A stretch of 64,000 bases of DNA. Origin: Cymodocea nodosa. Taxonomy: Eukaryota > Streptophyta > Magnoliopsida > Alismatales > Cymodoceaceae. The notes under the pieces are model-generated. The model was not told where the DNA came from. It made no database searches and saw only the letters and a program-made list of their open reading frames with translations. The position numbers and the translations under genes were made by a program. Below are positions 50,902 through 63,465 of this stretch, piece after piece (position 1 is the first letter of the stretch; each line of letters begins with the position of its first letter). Location: assembly GCA_036874045.1 (NCBI GenBank), contig JAZBRI010000004.1:5580001-5644000 (forward strand). The letters run 5' to 3'.

Positions 50902-53900
50902 TTATGCTAATGATGAAGGCTGCTCATATACTTCCGCAATAGCTTTTGCAGTTCCTAGTAAATCTGAATTCATTTCTGAGATAATCGACTCCATGTACTC
51001 TTTGTAGCCAGATACTGCATTGATGATCGTGAATAGCTCTTGAGCACATTTCTGGACATTTTCGTCGGCTTTCCTGACAGCATCCTGTAAACTCTGCTCG
51101 GAGTTCTGCTGGACATACATCAGGCCATTATTCAACCAAATACAAACTTTCGGTCTCGTCTCATGAAATGATACGAGACATGCGGGAATGTGAAACTCTT
51201 CAATCTCAGGACAATAGAATAAAGTACCTTTAGAAACTCTTCAGCCTCCTTTTCCACTATTTCCATTTGCCGAAACTTTTCATTCATCTCTGCAGTCCTC
51301 CTCTTGATATCTAAATCACACTGGGAAACATAGACTTCAACCTCTTTTTGTAAGAGAACTGATCTACTTTCGGCCTACAAAATCAATTATTTACTGTTAT
51401 ATCCAATAGATTAAAAGCACAGTGACCATAAACCTATGGCCATAATGCCATCATAAAGAATTATCGGAAATTTACATGCAAACGTACGGTAGAATATGGT
51501 GAATACAGATGAGATTTATGATACCAAAAATCAAAACCGTTCTATTTAACCATACATACACATATAACATGTGATACGTCCAACAACATCTATTAAAATA
51601 AAAGAATTCATGAATTTTAATAAAAAAATTAGGAAGGCTGTACTTGAAACTTAGAAGCATCGATTGTATTAGCAATAAATTTCCACATGTAACTAAAAAA
51701 TATAATCGCGAAGATCATAAAACCTATCAAATGTAACAAAATCAACGTTTCTCAAGAAAAATCAAATGTAACAGAAGCATGGAAGAAAAGGCCACTTGTA
51801 ACCGTGGGATACAATTTCAGGTAACTTAAGTTAGAAGTAGACATAATATCACATGATATTGCACCGTAAAATCTTAGAGATAATGCAACTTTTTATAATA
51901 ACCATAGAGCAGTGATAGAGGTAAATAATAAGAAATATAATTTGATATAATATAGAAGAAAACCCAGAGACATACCTCTTCAATTTGGCGTTGGATATCT
52001 GCAAGATCTTCCCTTTTCTTGTTTAACATGGTAGCATTCTCCTGCAACTGTTTCTCAACAGCAATCTTCTCTTCCATTTTCCTCAGATAATTCTCCTTTG
52101 TACTTTCAGAAAGAGCATTAAGACCTGGCTTTAACACAGTCTTGTAGTTGGCTCCCAAAAGTTGAGATGGTGATGATGCTTCAGCATCAAGGACATACTG
52201 AAAATCATTACCAAGCTTTAACCTAGTTGATACATAACAGACGAATGTGATGATTAGCTTCGAAAAGGAAGGACATTTTTGTCACTACAGGTTCAGATAC
52301 CAATAATAGAAATCGTTGCATGTATAAAATAGAACACCAAAACGTTGAACAATCTCGAAAGAATCATCTTCACAGTTCCACCCATTACATGCAGGAAATA
52401 CGCAAGTGGTATCAGTTAACATGTACGAACAGAGACACTAGTCAAATCCAAAGGGGGACTTGGGGGATGAAACTTAGTGAATTAAGTCATCCAAAAGAAA
52501 ATAAAGAAGCAAGAAATATGAATGTAACTTAAAAGCTATCTTTGGTTTGCACTTGTAAAATCCAAATAAGTATGAGTTCATGGGAGAATGTTGTTGATTG
52601 TTATGCGCACACATGTTTTTGAGCTCTTAGCTGTAAGAGCAATCAAAATGGATTTCTTGCAGGGTATATCTAAATTATCTTATCCAAAATTATGCAGTTT
52701 TAAATGATTCTATTTGCAGATTTCTTGTTCATTGGGAACCCATAAGAAAATAAACTGGATTTGAAGGCAGACGAGGACTTTTCAATATCTTCTAAATATT
52801 TTGAAATTTTTAGGTTTTGACAGCAGATGAGAATAAGGTCGAAACTTCATTTCTCGTTTATATATTTTGTAATGTAATGGATAAGCACGCTAGAGAGAGA
52901 GAAAACAAACAAAGGAGGATGGAGAATAACATACTTCGACACGGCCTCGTTGCACTGATCGCTCAAATGCACGAGTTCCATGAACTTCCGTCGAATGGAT
53001 GCATCGAGCTCCAATTTCCTTTCCTCGTGGGCATTCCTCCCCATCTCTGCCTCGGTAATATCCCTCTCAACCGCCTGAAGCTCCTTCTGCATTCTCTCCA
53101 CGTCCCACACATTAACAACCTGAGAGTGGATCTTTTCTTGAAGACCCTTGTTCTCCTCACAAATCCTCCGAATTTCCTCCTCTTTCACCTTTAGCTCCTT
53201 CTCCTTTGCCGCCAGATCCTCCTCCATGGAAAGGACCTTTTCCTTGTACAGATTCACCACCGCCTGAAACTTCTCCACATCCCCAAGAAGAACACCCTTT
53301 TCCTTCTCAAGCGCCTCTCTCGGGGTTGGCCCCGACCGCAATGCCTGAAGCCTCAGCTCCAGGTCCACCGCCTCCTTCTCTAACGACTCTATCGAAGATT
53401 TGCTACGGTCCAGGTCACGCTGAGCAACTTCCATTCTTTCCTTATCGAGCGCCTCAACGGCAGAATCATCGCCATTGATAAAAAGACAGTAACTTTGGGT
53501 CGTAAACTGGACGAGATCGTTACCGTCCCCGAACGACCTGGAAGGGTTAGAACTGAGATAATCGCAGTAATACGCAAGCTGAACGAGCCAGTGAAGGGCT
53601 GTGAGGAACAACGGCCATCCGTGGGGCGTTCCAGGGGCCTTGAGAGCGGACTTGTTGAGCTTGACAGGGCAACCTAGTTCCCTAAGAAACGGTACGAACT
53701 CATCCTCTAGCAGCCGATCGGAGGGGCGAGGGACACGGTAGTGTAGCCGGGACATGATGAAGAGGACGGCATCGTTGATTTCTCGGATTGAGGGGTACGG
53801 TGCCTTCAAAGTTGTGCAAGAGTGGGAGGCGAGGTAGGAATTGACGTAGTGTATCATGGTTTTGTTGGATTGCTGTGGGAGGGCAGCGGAGGAGGATGCA

Positions 53901-54043
53901 TACCCGCCGATGCTGCTGCACATGCTGACGTCGGAGTCGCGGCGGCGAGAAACAGTGGACATCGCGAGATCTGGGGTCGCGGGGATAGCGCTGGCGCGAG
54001 GGTTTCCGGCGCCACCTCGCCGCCATGGGCCTCCTCGCCTCAT
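50902..54043 (-). CDS. NDC80: NDC80/HEC1 kinetochore protein, 569 aa, four exons
   Basis: Exons 52935-54043, 51976-52222, 51228-51374 and 50902-51108 join in frame (1710 nt). The N-terminal tail is basic (MRRGGPWRRGG...) and short, as in plants. The calponin-homology domain spans about residues 60-195, with YPSIREINDAVLFIMSRL, GCPVKLNKSALKAPGTPHGWP and LTALHWLVQLA. From about 210 to the end it is a long heptad-rich coiled coil. Known role: a microtubule-binding subunit of the Ndc80 complex with NUF2, SPC24 and SPC25 at the outer kinetochore. The start is the ATG at 54043; the frame is open upstream only through a non-ATG codon. The E2F-like sites are about 105 bp upstream. Length fits plant orthologues (about 560-570 aa). 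Confidence 0.96.
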
Positions 54044-54146
54044 CTCTTTCTCTCTCGTGTTCAAGCTTGGAGGAAAGAGAGACCGAAATTTGGGGGTTTC
54101 ACGACTTCGCGCCCACGGTTACTTGAAAATGGAACGATGGGTGCTA

Positions 54147-54157
54147 TTTCGCGCCAA
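54147..54157. promoter_or_regulatory. E2F site upstream of NDC80
   Basis: TTTCGCGCCAA fits TTTSSCGC and reads as an E2F site on both strands. A second partial match, CTTCGCGCCC, lies at about 54106-54115. It is consistent with cell-cycle-regulated expression; function is inferred. Confidence 0.6.
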
Positions 54158-56534
54158 GAATGACGATAATAATTATTGAAGAAAACGTAAAAAAAGAAAA
54201 GAAAATATGTATTTTGGAATGATTGTGTTATTTATATAAATTATTTTGTGTACATGTATATATGAATAATATTATATATATTTTACTCTCAATTTATTAT
54301 AAATATACAACAGCAATTTGAATTATAGACTAATCATTTTATAATATTTTATAATAATAAAAATAACAAAAAAGGTGTAAATGTTGGTGCACACAAATAA
54401 TCAATAAGAAAAACAAGAGTGATTATCGCACAAACTCATTTTCTATAGATTTGATTGTAACTTATTTTCATACGAACACATACATATTAATTAATGACAC
54501 TTCTCATTTTATTTCTACTCGTATTTTGAAAGGTTAAAAGGAAAGAACGAAACAGGTACACAAATCTACTTCTATAAGAAGGAGTGAGACAAATAATATT
54601 CTTTTTTTTCTTTATGATTGGATGATATTTAAGATTAATAATATTTTAATTTTTGATGACTAGGTGATGCCTGAACCTGGTATGTAATGTAGAATGGTAT
54701 AAGCTATAGATGTCTGAGCAGAAACAAATGGTATTAAATGTTGAGCACTGTTAATTTCTAAGTTGTAAATACTTATAAGTTGTAATGAACATACAACAAA
54801 GGAAATACTTATAAACATTAATTTCCAGTAATTAATGTAGACGAGACGATGATGATGGACCAACATCTCCTCTTCTCTGTTGTTGAGTTTCTTTGGGACA
54901 TCTAATTTTCATTAAAGGTCTCATAAGTTTTTCACTATGAAAAGTAGATTATTATTATTATTTTTCTTGAAGATGATACTTTGTAGATATTCAAACAATC
55001 TAATATATGCTTATAAGTACTGTACGAAAATTTTTAAGATAATCACTTATCTTAATTTTACTTTCATTTAAATATAATTAATTTTAAAGTTTTTATAAAA
55101 GTAAATACTTGATAATAAATATAAATACACCTACGAAAGTAGTAGAATATAGTGTCAACAATTATAGTTACGAACACAAGTAGAAAAATAAAATATTAAA
55201 AATAATATATTTAATTTATTTAATTTATTTAATTTTCTAAATTATATAAATGCATCTCATTTCGTTATTTTTTGATCGTATAATTATTTCCTTTGTGCAT
55301 CTAACCTTATAAAACGAGATGATGAAATTAAATTTAATATATCATTTTACACGTCAACACGGCAAAAAATGTTTTCAATGTTGATGTAAAAAAATAGACT
55401 CTTCTTTTATATTTATACAAGTTTAAATATAGGTAAAAATTTATCAATTCCTCGTTAATATAAATGTTAAAGATCAAATGACTATAAATATACAATTTCT
55501 TTTTAATTTAAATTAAATAAGTATTGGTCATTCAATAAACGTCTTGGGATTATCTTTTTATAAGACCAATGTTTATTACGATCTTTTTGTTGTTCTTGAT
55601 CAATGTATTTAATTCTTGATTTATTGTATCGTATTTTTTAAATTCCGTTGATGACTTTTGCTTCCATTTTTATCCATTTAACTTTTTATTTTCGTAGGGA
55701 ACTTAACCAAGTGGGACTTTTATTTATTTATTTATTCAATCACAACGATTGCTTTTTTAATTTTAAAATAATAACTATATGATTCAGAGATAAGTTCAAA
55801 CTTTATTGTGTGCATTGTAGATTATATTATAATTAAACTAATATTGTCTTAAAATAAAAACATCAAGAAGAACATTAAATAAACGAGAAAAAAGTTCCAC
55901 ACATGTACGAATATTCACAAAATTGCTGTTACTCTTATGTCGCAAGAGTAATGAAAATTTATCTCATCATCTACTACAATTGTGTAATTGGTGCTGATCT
56001 GTCATCTTAAGAATTTATTTATACCTCGTTTAAGGAAAAACATCTATTGACATTTTACTTTTAAACCTTTCGTACAACGTAGATGTATACATTATCGTTA
56101 ACATTGCTCTTAACTTTTACATATGCTGCATCATTTGAAATGAATATTACGTTACCGAAGCATTCATTTGTGTTGCTCTTAAAACACATCCGTATTCTCT
56201 TCAAACATTTACGTATAAATAATAAAACATTTACATATACACAAATTATATTTAATGTGTTACAGAAACAAGGTTGAGAAAATGATAAAGAGTTTAGTAT
56301 ATTATTTTTTACGAATAATATATAAATATAAAAAAAGTGTAAATATATTAAATTATTTAATAGAAATAATATATTCTCCATGATCTTCGCCGCGCCCAGC
56401 ACATTCTTGAGAATCTCATCTGAAGATTCAACTCTGTCAACGCGGAGTCTCCGTATTCCTCCCTGGAGCACAACCATCACCATCTCTCCTCCCTCCTTGC
56501 TGCCGTCTACTGGAGGAGGGAGAGAGAGAGGGAA
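54158..56534. other. Divergent intergenic region, NDC80 to MRS2
   Basis: About 2.4 kb of very AT-rich DNA with no supported gene. The long minus-strand frame at 56061-56669 overlaps the MRS2 5'UTR and low-complexity sequence, and looks like chance. Confidence 0.55.
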
Positions 56535-56560
56535 GGAGGAGGAGGAGGAGGAGGAGGAGG
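56535..56560 (+). repeat. (GGA)n microsatellite in the MRS2 5'UTR
   Basis: An uninterrupted GGA tract about 45 bp upstream of the chosen MRS2 ATG. In the MRS2 frame it would read poly-Glu, but homologues do not start this far upstream. Confidence 0.8.
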
Positions 56561-56604
56561 TGAGGGAAAGGGGGAAGAACAAGAAAGCCCTAGATCGATG
56601 GTGG

Positions 56605-59600
56605 ATGGCAATGGAAAAGAAGGGACCGTTCTCGATTTCGTTCGTCGGGAGGATGTTCAGGATTTTCAAGGGAATGTCGTCGGCATCGCCGTTGTTGACG
56701 CCTCCTCATCATTCTTCGCTTTCGCCGACAGGACGTGATGGGAACCGGAACGACGGGAGCTTGGCGGTTGTGGAGACGGTGGCCGGGAAGGTCGGGAAGA
56801 AGAAGGCCGGGTCGAGGCTCTGGATGAGGTTTGATCGGTCGGGGGAGTCGGAGTTGATTGAATGCGATAAAAGCGCGATTATCAGAAGAGCTGGTATTCC
56901 GGCGAGAGATCTCAGGATTCTTGGCCCGGTTTTCTCGCATTCCTCCAACATCCTCGGTGAGAATCGGAAAGTTTGATTTTTTTGTTTGTTTGTTCGTTGT
57001 TAATAATTATTACATTTTTCAAGACTTCTTGTAGACAGCTCTTAACTGTTTTGGGTGATTTCGAAATATTCAGTGAAAACGTTTAGAGGATCTCTGGTTA
57101 TACACCTGTGTCCTAAATTGGCATTTTCTGGGGTTATATTTCATGACATGGAATTATGAATTCATTTCCTTTGCAGTTGAAAAACTCGTTACTACGTCAC
57201 AATCACGATATGACACTAATGCACAAGAAAAAAAATCCTTTTCAATTTTTCTAGCCTATACCACTGTGAGACTATTCGTGGCAATGCTACTTAGCATTAA
57301 ATTTTGAGATCATGACGTGATAATATGCCATGGTTGTTTAATTATCATTTAACTTGAAAAGGTCAATTAAGTTTAATTTAATTAAATTCATTCATTCATT
57401 CATGCAATTGTCATTGAAGTTTCCTTTAACACTTTCCTAAGAATTTCCATCAGTGCAATTGACTATTTGGTCCATTATCCAACAAGTCCAATAAACAATG
57501 GTAATTTCAATAGCATTGTTCCTTTTATTTTGATTGTAGATTAGAATTGATGGATCAAGATTCAAATGAAAATGAGAAAGCAGTCTGGTGCCAGCCATGT
57601 CTACCTTCGTCATCTACTTTATTCATTCTTAGTAGTTGTGCTGAGAAACAAAAAAAATATGCATATAGTTGAAAGAGGGGGAACTCAAGTTGGGTGGGTG
57701 GTGGAAAAATGGGTCATCATAGCTGCTGTTTATGAATATCCAGTTGAATTTTTTTACGTACCTACTATTTGTGTAAAATTTTGGTCTAGTTTGTTCGACT
57801 AGCTAGTGAACACACAATGTCAAGTTTTAGAGAAAGGAAGCTAAGTATGGAAGATCCATTTCGTTCACTTTGAACTTCCCTTTTTCTCCCCCGAGCCATA
57901 AATAACTGAAGGTAAACACATTGTTGTGTTTTCTGTTCAAACATTTTTATAAGTTAATTCACATTATTTTTTAATGTAATCTTAATTATTAATATGGGTG
58001 CCCAAGGATGCTGCCTAGGCACTTTAATAGCCTTGATCTTAGACATATATACTTTACATGCATCACACATGTTTGATTTACTTGTAATTTGTAGTTCCTG
58101 AGACCTAACATTAATCTAGTAGTCTTGTCACATATGCTTCACTTTTTAATAGTTGATCACGTCATTAACAAAATAGTAGGTCTCCACTGTAATTGTAGGC
58201 TGCACTTCAAGGAAAATATTAAATTCTACATGTATTCTCACACTGATTATATTTTATTGTAGCTAGGGAAAAAGCCGTGGTTGTCAACTTAGAGTTCATC
58301 AAAACAATAATTACTGCACAAGAAGTGCTGCTGCCAGAACCTCTTAGTCATGAAGTGATTCCTTTTATAGATCAACTAAGGCAACAACTTTCTACAAAGA
58401 GCCCAACTCGGACTCATGAACAAGGGTCTGCTGAAAGTGAACAGCCTGAACTTCCATTTGAGTTTCAGGTTCTGGAAATTGCTTTGGATACTGTCTGCAC
58501 TTCTCTGGAATCGAGTGTTTTGGATCTTGAGAGGAATGCATATCCTGTGCTAGATGAACTGGTGGCAAATGTCAGTACAAAGAATCTTGAACGTGTTAGG
58601 AGTCTGAAAAGTAATCTCACTAGATTGCTTGCACGTGTTCAAAAGGTATGTTTTCTGGTCTCCCTATTCAATCAATATAAGTCCCTTGATAAGTTATTCA
58701 TAAATGGAGTGAAAGAGCAGTGGAATACTTGAGATACAAAATTTGGAGCATTTCTTGGCATGGTACATAAAGACATATGTATATATGCTTTCTCTTAGAT
58801 TATATAGTTACAATATGAAATTTAAGTAATTAACAGCTAATAAATCAAAAATTTTATGTATACATTATTCTCGTTCATTATGTTGGATATTTTCTTGTAG
58901 TTTTATGTTTGATAACCTCATTGTGTTTTTTGTTAGTACCTAAGCATGCTCATTTGTTTTTTGAATTGTTAAAAGTTTGTAAATATGAATGACCACATTG
59001 ACTACCAAACAATCATTTCGGAATTGTTGGAATAATATGGTTGTTGATGAGGTGACTAGGTGTCAATGTGCCATAAACGATTTGAGCATCTAGCATCTTA
59101 GAAGATCCATTATTTTAAATGGGAAATTAGAGTTTTACTTCCCCTTCTCCCAGTTCAACCCTTCACCTCCTTGCCTGTCAGTCATCCTTCCTCTTTTGTG
59201 AGTTTCTTCAACAACTTTGGCACCCTTCTTCTGTGACATCAGCACTTTCAATGATCTTCCAATGAATTTTCTGACTTTTCAGAAGCCGATGATGGCTCAC
59301 AATGAGTTTCTTTCTTCCATCATGCCATCTTCTAGCATGCTCCTTTTTTCCATGTGCCTCATTGGCCTCTCCTCTTGTGTGCATCACAAGGTAAAGTATA
59401 TTCATATATGTTATTTATATTTTTTTTGACATTTTCTGTTAGAAAATCTGATTTTCTAGGTATTGCTCTGATAACTTTATTGTTTAAAAAATATTTAAAT
59501 GTATCTTAAATCATGGTAAGGCTTCGGGGGACTTGATCATTTTCCAATCATGGTGTTCAAAAAGGTTAGAACTCATGGATACAATTTCTTTGCTTTCCAT

Positions 59601-62600
59601 AAGGGTAGGGGGATATTAGGGTGACAAACACTGATATCATTTGCTTAATCTCCAAGAAGGCTGATGCTTGTAATATTGAAGACCATAGATTCTTTAACTT
59701 CTTAAGCAATATTTACAAAGATCATTGCATGTGCTTAACAGGGTGACTCAAGCCCCTGATGTCAGTTTTAATTAGAGACTACCAAACTGCCTCTGTAAAA
59801 AGGCAACAAATTTTATAGGATTTCCTGGTGGCATAAGAATCCATTGAGTTGAGGCACTCAGGGGGGGATTTGTGCATTTCTCCCATAGGGGGAAATGAGA
59901 GGAGATGGGGGGAGAAGAAAAGATGGGAAATGTTTTTCCATCATTATAGGTGTTTGTGCAAAGGGGAAATGATTTCTCTCCATTTCCCTTATATAAATAA
60001 CCTGAATTTTTTTTGTCTCCCCCCTTTTACAGTGATCAAAAATCACTCGAAAAAGTTCCTCCCTTGACTCCTAAAACCTTCACATCTGTCTCACAAACCT
60101 CTCCTTGTGTCTGTCTCGCCCATTCATTGTCACTAGGTGCTTGTGTGTGGCTTGGCACCTTCGACACCGTTGAGGAGGTGGCTAAGGCATACAATCGGGC
60201 AATGTATGCCATGCAAGGTCCCAATGCAGTTCTCAATTTCTCCAGGGATGGTGAATGATCCAAATTGTCGAAACCACCGCCCTCCCTATCATCTCTGCTC
60301 CAATCACAAGATGAGGAGAGGTCAAACATGATAATGTTGGAATGCCTCGACAACAAGCTCTTGGACAAGCTCCCCCTTTAACCTACCAATGATACAAAGC
60401 CCAAGAAGCAATGAAGGTCTATGTTGTCTATGGATTTCTCATCCTCCATGATTAAGAAAAGATACTTATTCCTTTTCTTGTTCATATTAGATCAAACATG
60501 ACGGTCTTATTGAGATCAAAATAGGGGAAGGTTGCAGAGAAAGCTTCTGAAAATAGAGCATTCTGTTGAGAACCAAGACCAGGTAGGGAAAATGGCTAGG
60601 TGAGCACATAGCATTCAGTCTAGATGAATGCTTAGTTGGGCAATCATAGTAGTGCTCGATTCCAACATGTCGTCAAGAAAATCACGTGATTCTTGGTCCT
60701 GGAAAGCAATTGAGTGCTCAACCCTAGTCAATTGTTGAGCGATAGCATGGTTGCAGTAGTAGTTGACAGAGCTCTATTGATGCTAAAGAAGATGAACAAG
60801 TAGTGAAAAAATATATATAAAAACAAAAGAATAAAGAATAAAGAGAAAGAAAAGAAAAGAAAAGGGGAGGAAAAATAAATTGTATAGAAAATATAAATAT
60901 CTCAAAATTAAATTATTTAATAATTTTTAATATATATTATATTAATTAATTAATTGTTAATATATATTTTATTATTTAAAATATTACTTTTCAAGTTGAT
61001 AGTAATATTTGTTAATTTATTATTTTAAAAATTATTAAATAATGCATTTGTTGTCATTTTTTGTAACTGCACAAACACCTCATTTTCCATCATTTTTGAT
61101 GCATGCACAAACAATCTTATATTTTTTGTCATATCCTGTCATTTCCATTTCCCACTATTTCAACTATTTCCTGTTTCATTTTGCAACGAAAAACATGCAC
61201 AAATGGGCCATCAATGTTTTTAGGTTTCATTTAGGTATACATTGGCCTTGTTTGAAGTAGATGATGAGATGCATGAGTATGGTGAGAAATGATAAAATTC
61301 CATTAACTATTGTGTTAGCTTGGCCCACTTCTTTGTTTTAGTCAAAGGGTGCCATAAGGGTTTCTTTGTTTTCTGTAGAGGGGGTAAGATGATCCATTAT
61401 CATCTTCAGTGTTCAATGTTGTGGAAGAGGTTTTTGGCTGAATGTGCAGTGTTGTTATATCTAATGGGAAACTCATTGTTTTTTGCCCTGAGCATGGGAT
61501 GGCCAGCATTTCATGTTTACGGTATGCAAATGATACATTTGTGTTCTCAGATGCCTCAATGGATTAAGTATGGAACTCGATGTGCATGCTGGGATTCTTT
61601 AGAGTTGTAACAGGATTGAGTGTCTATTTTCACAAGTTTACTGTATTTGGAATATGTTGTGATCCCTTATTGGTTGGTTAGGTTATAGAGATTTCTAGAT
61701 GTTGTGCAATTGACCATCCCTTTTAACTTGGGGCTTTGTTTTCATCTTAGAAATCTGAAGTGATCAGATTGGATCTCGATGTTTGACCAGTTTGTAAGGA
61801 CACATTCAGGGTGGGAAGCTTTCTTTTTGTCCTGGGAAGGTAAAGTGATGGTTCTATACAACCTGCCTATTTATCATATCTCAATGTTCATGCTTCCAGT
61901 TGAGCATGCAATAGGATTGATGACATTTTGAGATGGTCCCTGTAGAAATGGCGTAAACATGGTGTTTAGAGGGGCCATGCTGTGGTCTCATGGCACAAGG
62001 TGTAGTGCTTCAGGTTGAATGGTGGTTTGGGCCTTTGGGATCCATGCAACTTCAATATGGTGCTCTTTTGAAAATGGTTATGACTTTTGCTAGGAGGTGA
62101 GGTAGGGAAGGTGCTTTGGTAAAAGCTTGTCTTGGCAAAATGGTATGGAGTTAGGTTACCTTTTGAGAACTTCGTCAAGGTAGAGAAGTTAGTTGCGTGT
62201 GTAGAAGGGGATTTCAGAATCAACTGTGGAAGTGCAAAGTGGTTTGTAGGTACGGATTGAGGATGGAACATGGACAGGTTTTTACAGTTATATTTCCCCA
62301 ACTTGTCTTGAATTGCTTTGGTGCCAAATTGTTTTTTTTTTAAAAGCGTTTTATGAGCCATCTGAAAGGGTTGGCTTGGTGTACTGTTTCTGTAGGGCTG
62401 TATGAATACAAATTTTGGCTTTTTGCCATGGTAGAAGAGGTTGTCAATGGATGATTTGTAGAGGAAGATAGGTATTTTGTTGGAGGGAGAGTAACAGAGA
62501 AGTTGGAAGATTGGGCCTTGGCATTGCCTGACTCAGAAGTCAACATGAGTTGGTGGAGATGGTGAGAGTAGCAGTTGAGCACTTCAGGTTATTGCCTCAT

Positions 62601-63465
62601 ATCGGCCTTTTGGAGGTTGTCAAAGGTCAAACCACACATTTCCTTCCTCTTTTGTGCAAGGATGCAAGTTTAAGCACTACATTGCCCAGCTCAAATGAAG
62701 GATAGGTGATTCTTTTACCTTAAATTTCATGAAATTCAATGCACCTCTGAACAAAATGTACAAAGAGAACAAAAGCAAAAAATCAAGATTGAAGAATATA
62801 AATCCATGAATTCCCCCAACTGAGCTTTGGTAGTTGATACTTGAATCCATGATGGATGAAGCTCTCCTAGTGTCAGTGACAATTCAAAACTTTTCCCAAA
62901 CACAATCTCATTCCATTGAGATATAACTCAATCCTTGTCTGTTAAAAATCCTTTGGTTTTTAACTATCGATTCCCACCATCAAATAGCATGAAAAATCAA
63001 TGCCACCAGCCCGGACTATCTTTTCTAGAGGAGTCAACTTTTCACCTGTTTTAGATTGCCTATTACCTTAGTTCTAAAATTGTATCTGGTTTATATTACT
63101 TGAACCTATAATACAATCTGATCTCAATGATCATATATGCGATTTTATCATAATTGAAAATTTTATTTGTTTATTATCAGGTCAGGGATGAAATCGAACA
63201 TCTTTTGGATGACAATGAGGACATGGCACATTTGTATTTGACCAGAAAACAGATTCAAAACCAGCAGTTTGAAGCTTTGATGGCAGATGGGGTTTCCCAT
63301 AACATTACTTCTGTCCAGCCAAATCTTGCAAGAACGAGTTCTCATTCTCACAGGAGTGTAAGCATGACTACCAGTGTCCATTCAGATGACGATGTGGAGG
63401 ATCTAGAAATGTTGCTAGAGGCATATTTCATGCAGCTTGATGGGACCCGAAACAAAATACTGTCG
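56605..63465 (+). CDS. MRS2: MRS2/MGT magnesium transporter, MRS2-4 type (3' end outside window)
   Basis: Exons 56605-56956, 58263-58645 and 63181-63465 join in frame and give the first 340 residues. Conserved blocks: [112 protein letters not shown] and [18 protein letters not shown]. The usual next exon, starting VREYIDDTED and carrying the two membrane helices and the GMN motif, is not in 63466-64000, so the gene runs off the right edge. These proteins form homopentameric Mg2+ channels; MRS2-4 types are in the ER or plasma membrane. The start at 56605 ([10 protein letters not shown]) fits homologues; an in-frame ATG at 56380 would add 75 low-complexity residues. Intron 2 is 4.5 kb. Confidence 0.94.
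56957..58262 (+). other. MRS2 intron 1, 1.3 kb
   Basis: No exon or element clearly seen, except GCCTAGGC-type repeat sequence near 58000-58045. The open frame at 57566-57802 has no recognisable domain. Confidence 0.6.
59868..61204 (+). mobile_element. Non-autonomous element with terminal inverted repeats carrying an ERF gene fragment
   Basis: The ends are ATTTGTGCAT (59868-59877) and its complement ATGCACAAAT (61195-61204). A second, internal pair is AGGTGTTTGTGCA (59948-59960) and its complement (61068-61080). Between the pairs the arms are partly alignable (GGGAAATG, GGAAA). A GGG flanks both ends and could be a 3-bp target duplication, but it is not conclusive. The interior holds the ERF fragment and a purine-rich then AT-rich block (60790-61050). 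The terminal motif GTGTTTGTGCA resembles that of the fold-back element at 1469-2650. Confidence 0.5.
60145..60381 (+). pseudogene. AP2/ERF transcription factor fragment, 5' half missing
   Basis: The plus frame reads [20 protein letters not shown] then [20 protein letters not shown], the C-terminal half of an AP2/ERF DNA-binding domain. The canonical form is [21 protein letters not shown]...GAKAVLNFP. A TGA follows at 60256-60258. The same frame then continues to [19 protein letters not shown], which resembles the C-terminal LEYLDD-type motif of ERF group VIII/IX proteins, and ends with TAA at 60379-60381. The first half of the domain (YRGVRRRPWG...) is absent. Hence a truncated pseudogene, probably moved as a gene fragment. 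It lies in MRS2 intron 2, in sense orientation, between inverted repeats. Confidence 0.75.
61300..62640 (+). mobile_element. Decayed L1-type LINE reverse transcriptase remnant
   Basis: Read across plus frames with several stops and shifts, the stretch near 61790-61990 gives [20 protein letters not shown] followed by LPVEHA. This matches the plant L1 motif SKGGRLTLIKSVLSNLPIYYLSLF..P. Upstream text near 61380-61560 resembles the RT palm region, and the downstream part resembles the zinc-knuckle/RNase region. It is many-fold disrupted and 5'-truncated. No poly-A tail or target duplication was found. Confidence 0.5.

Larger units (their letters stand above)
58646..63180 (+). other. MRS2 intron 2, 4.5 kb, transposon-rich
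   Basis: Contains the inverted-repeat element with the ERF fragment (59868-61204) and a LINE remnant (about 61300-62640). 58646-59860 and 62650-63180 show no gene or element that I can name. Confidence 0.65.

Noticed and set aside
56061-56669. 202-codon minus-strand ORF overlapping the MRS2 start
   Set aside because: Poly-Ser from the GGA tract plus AT-rich low complexity; the plus-strand MRS2 exon explains the conserved part.
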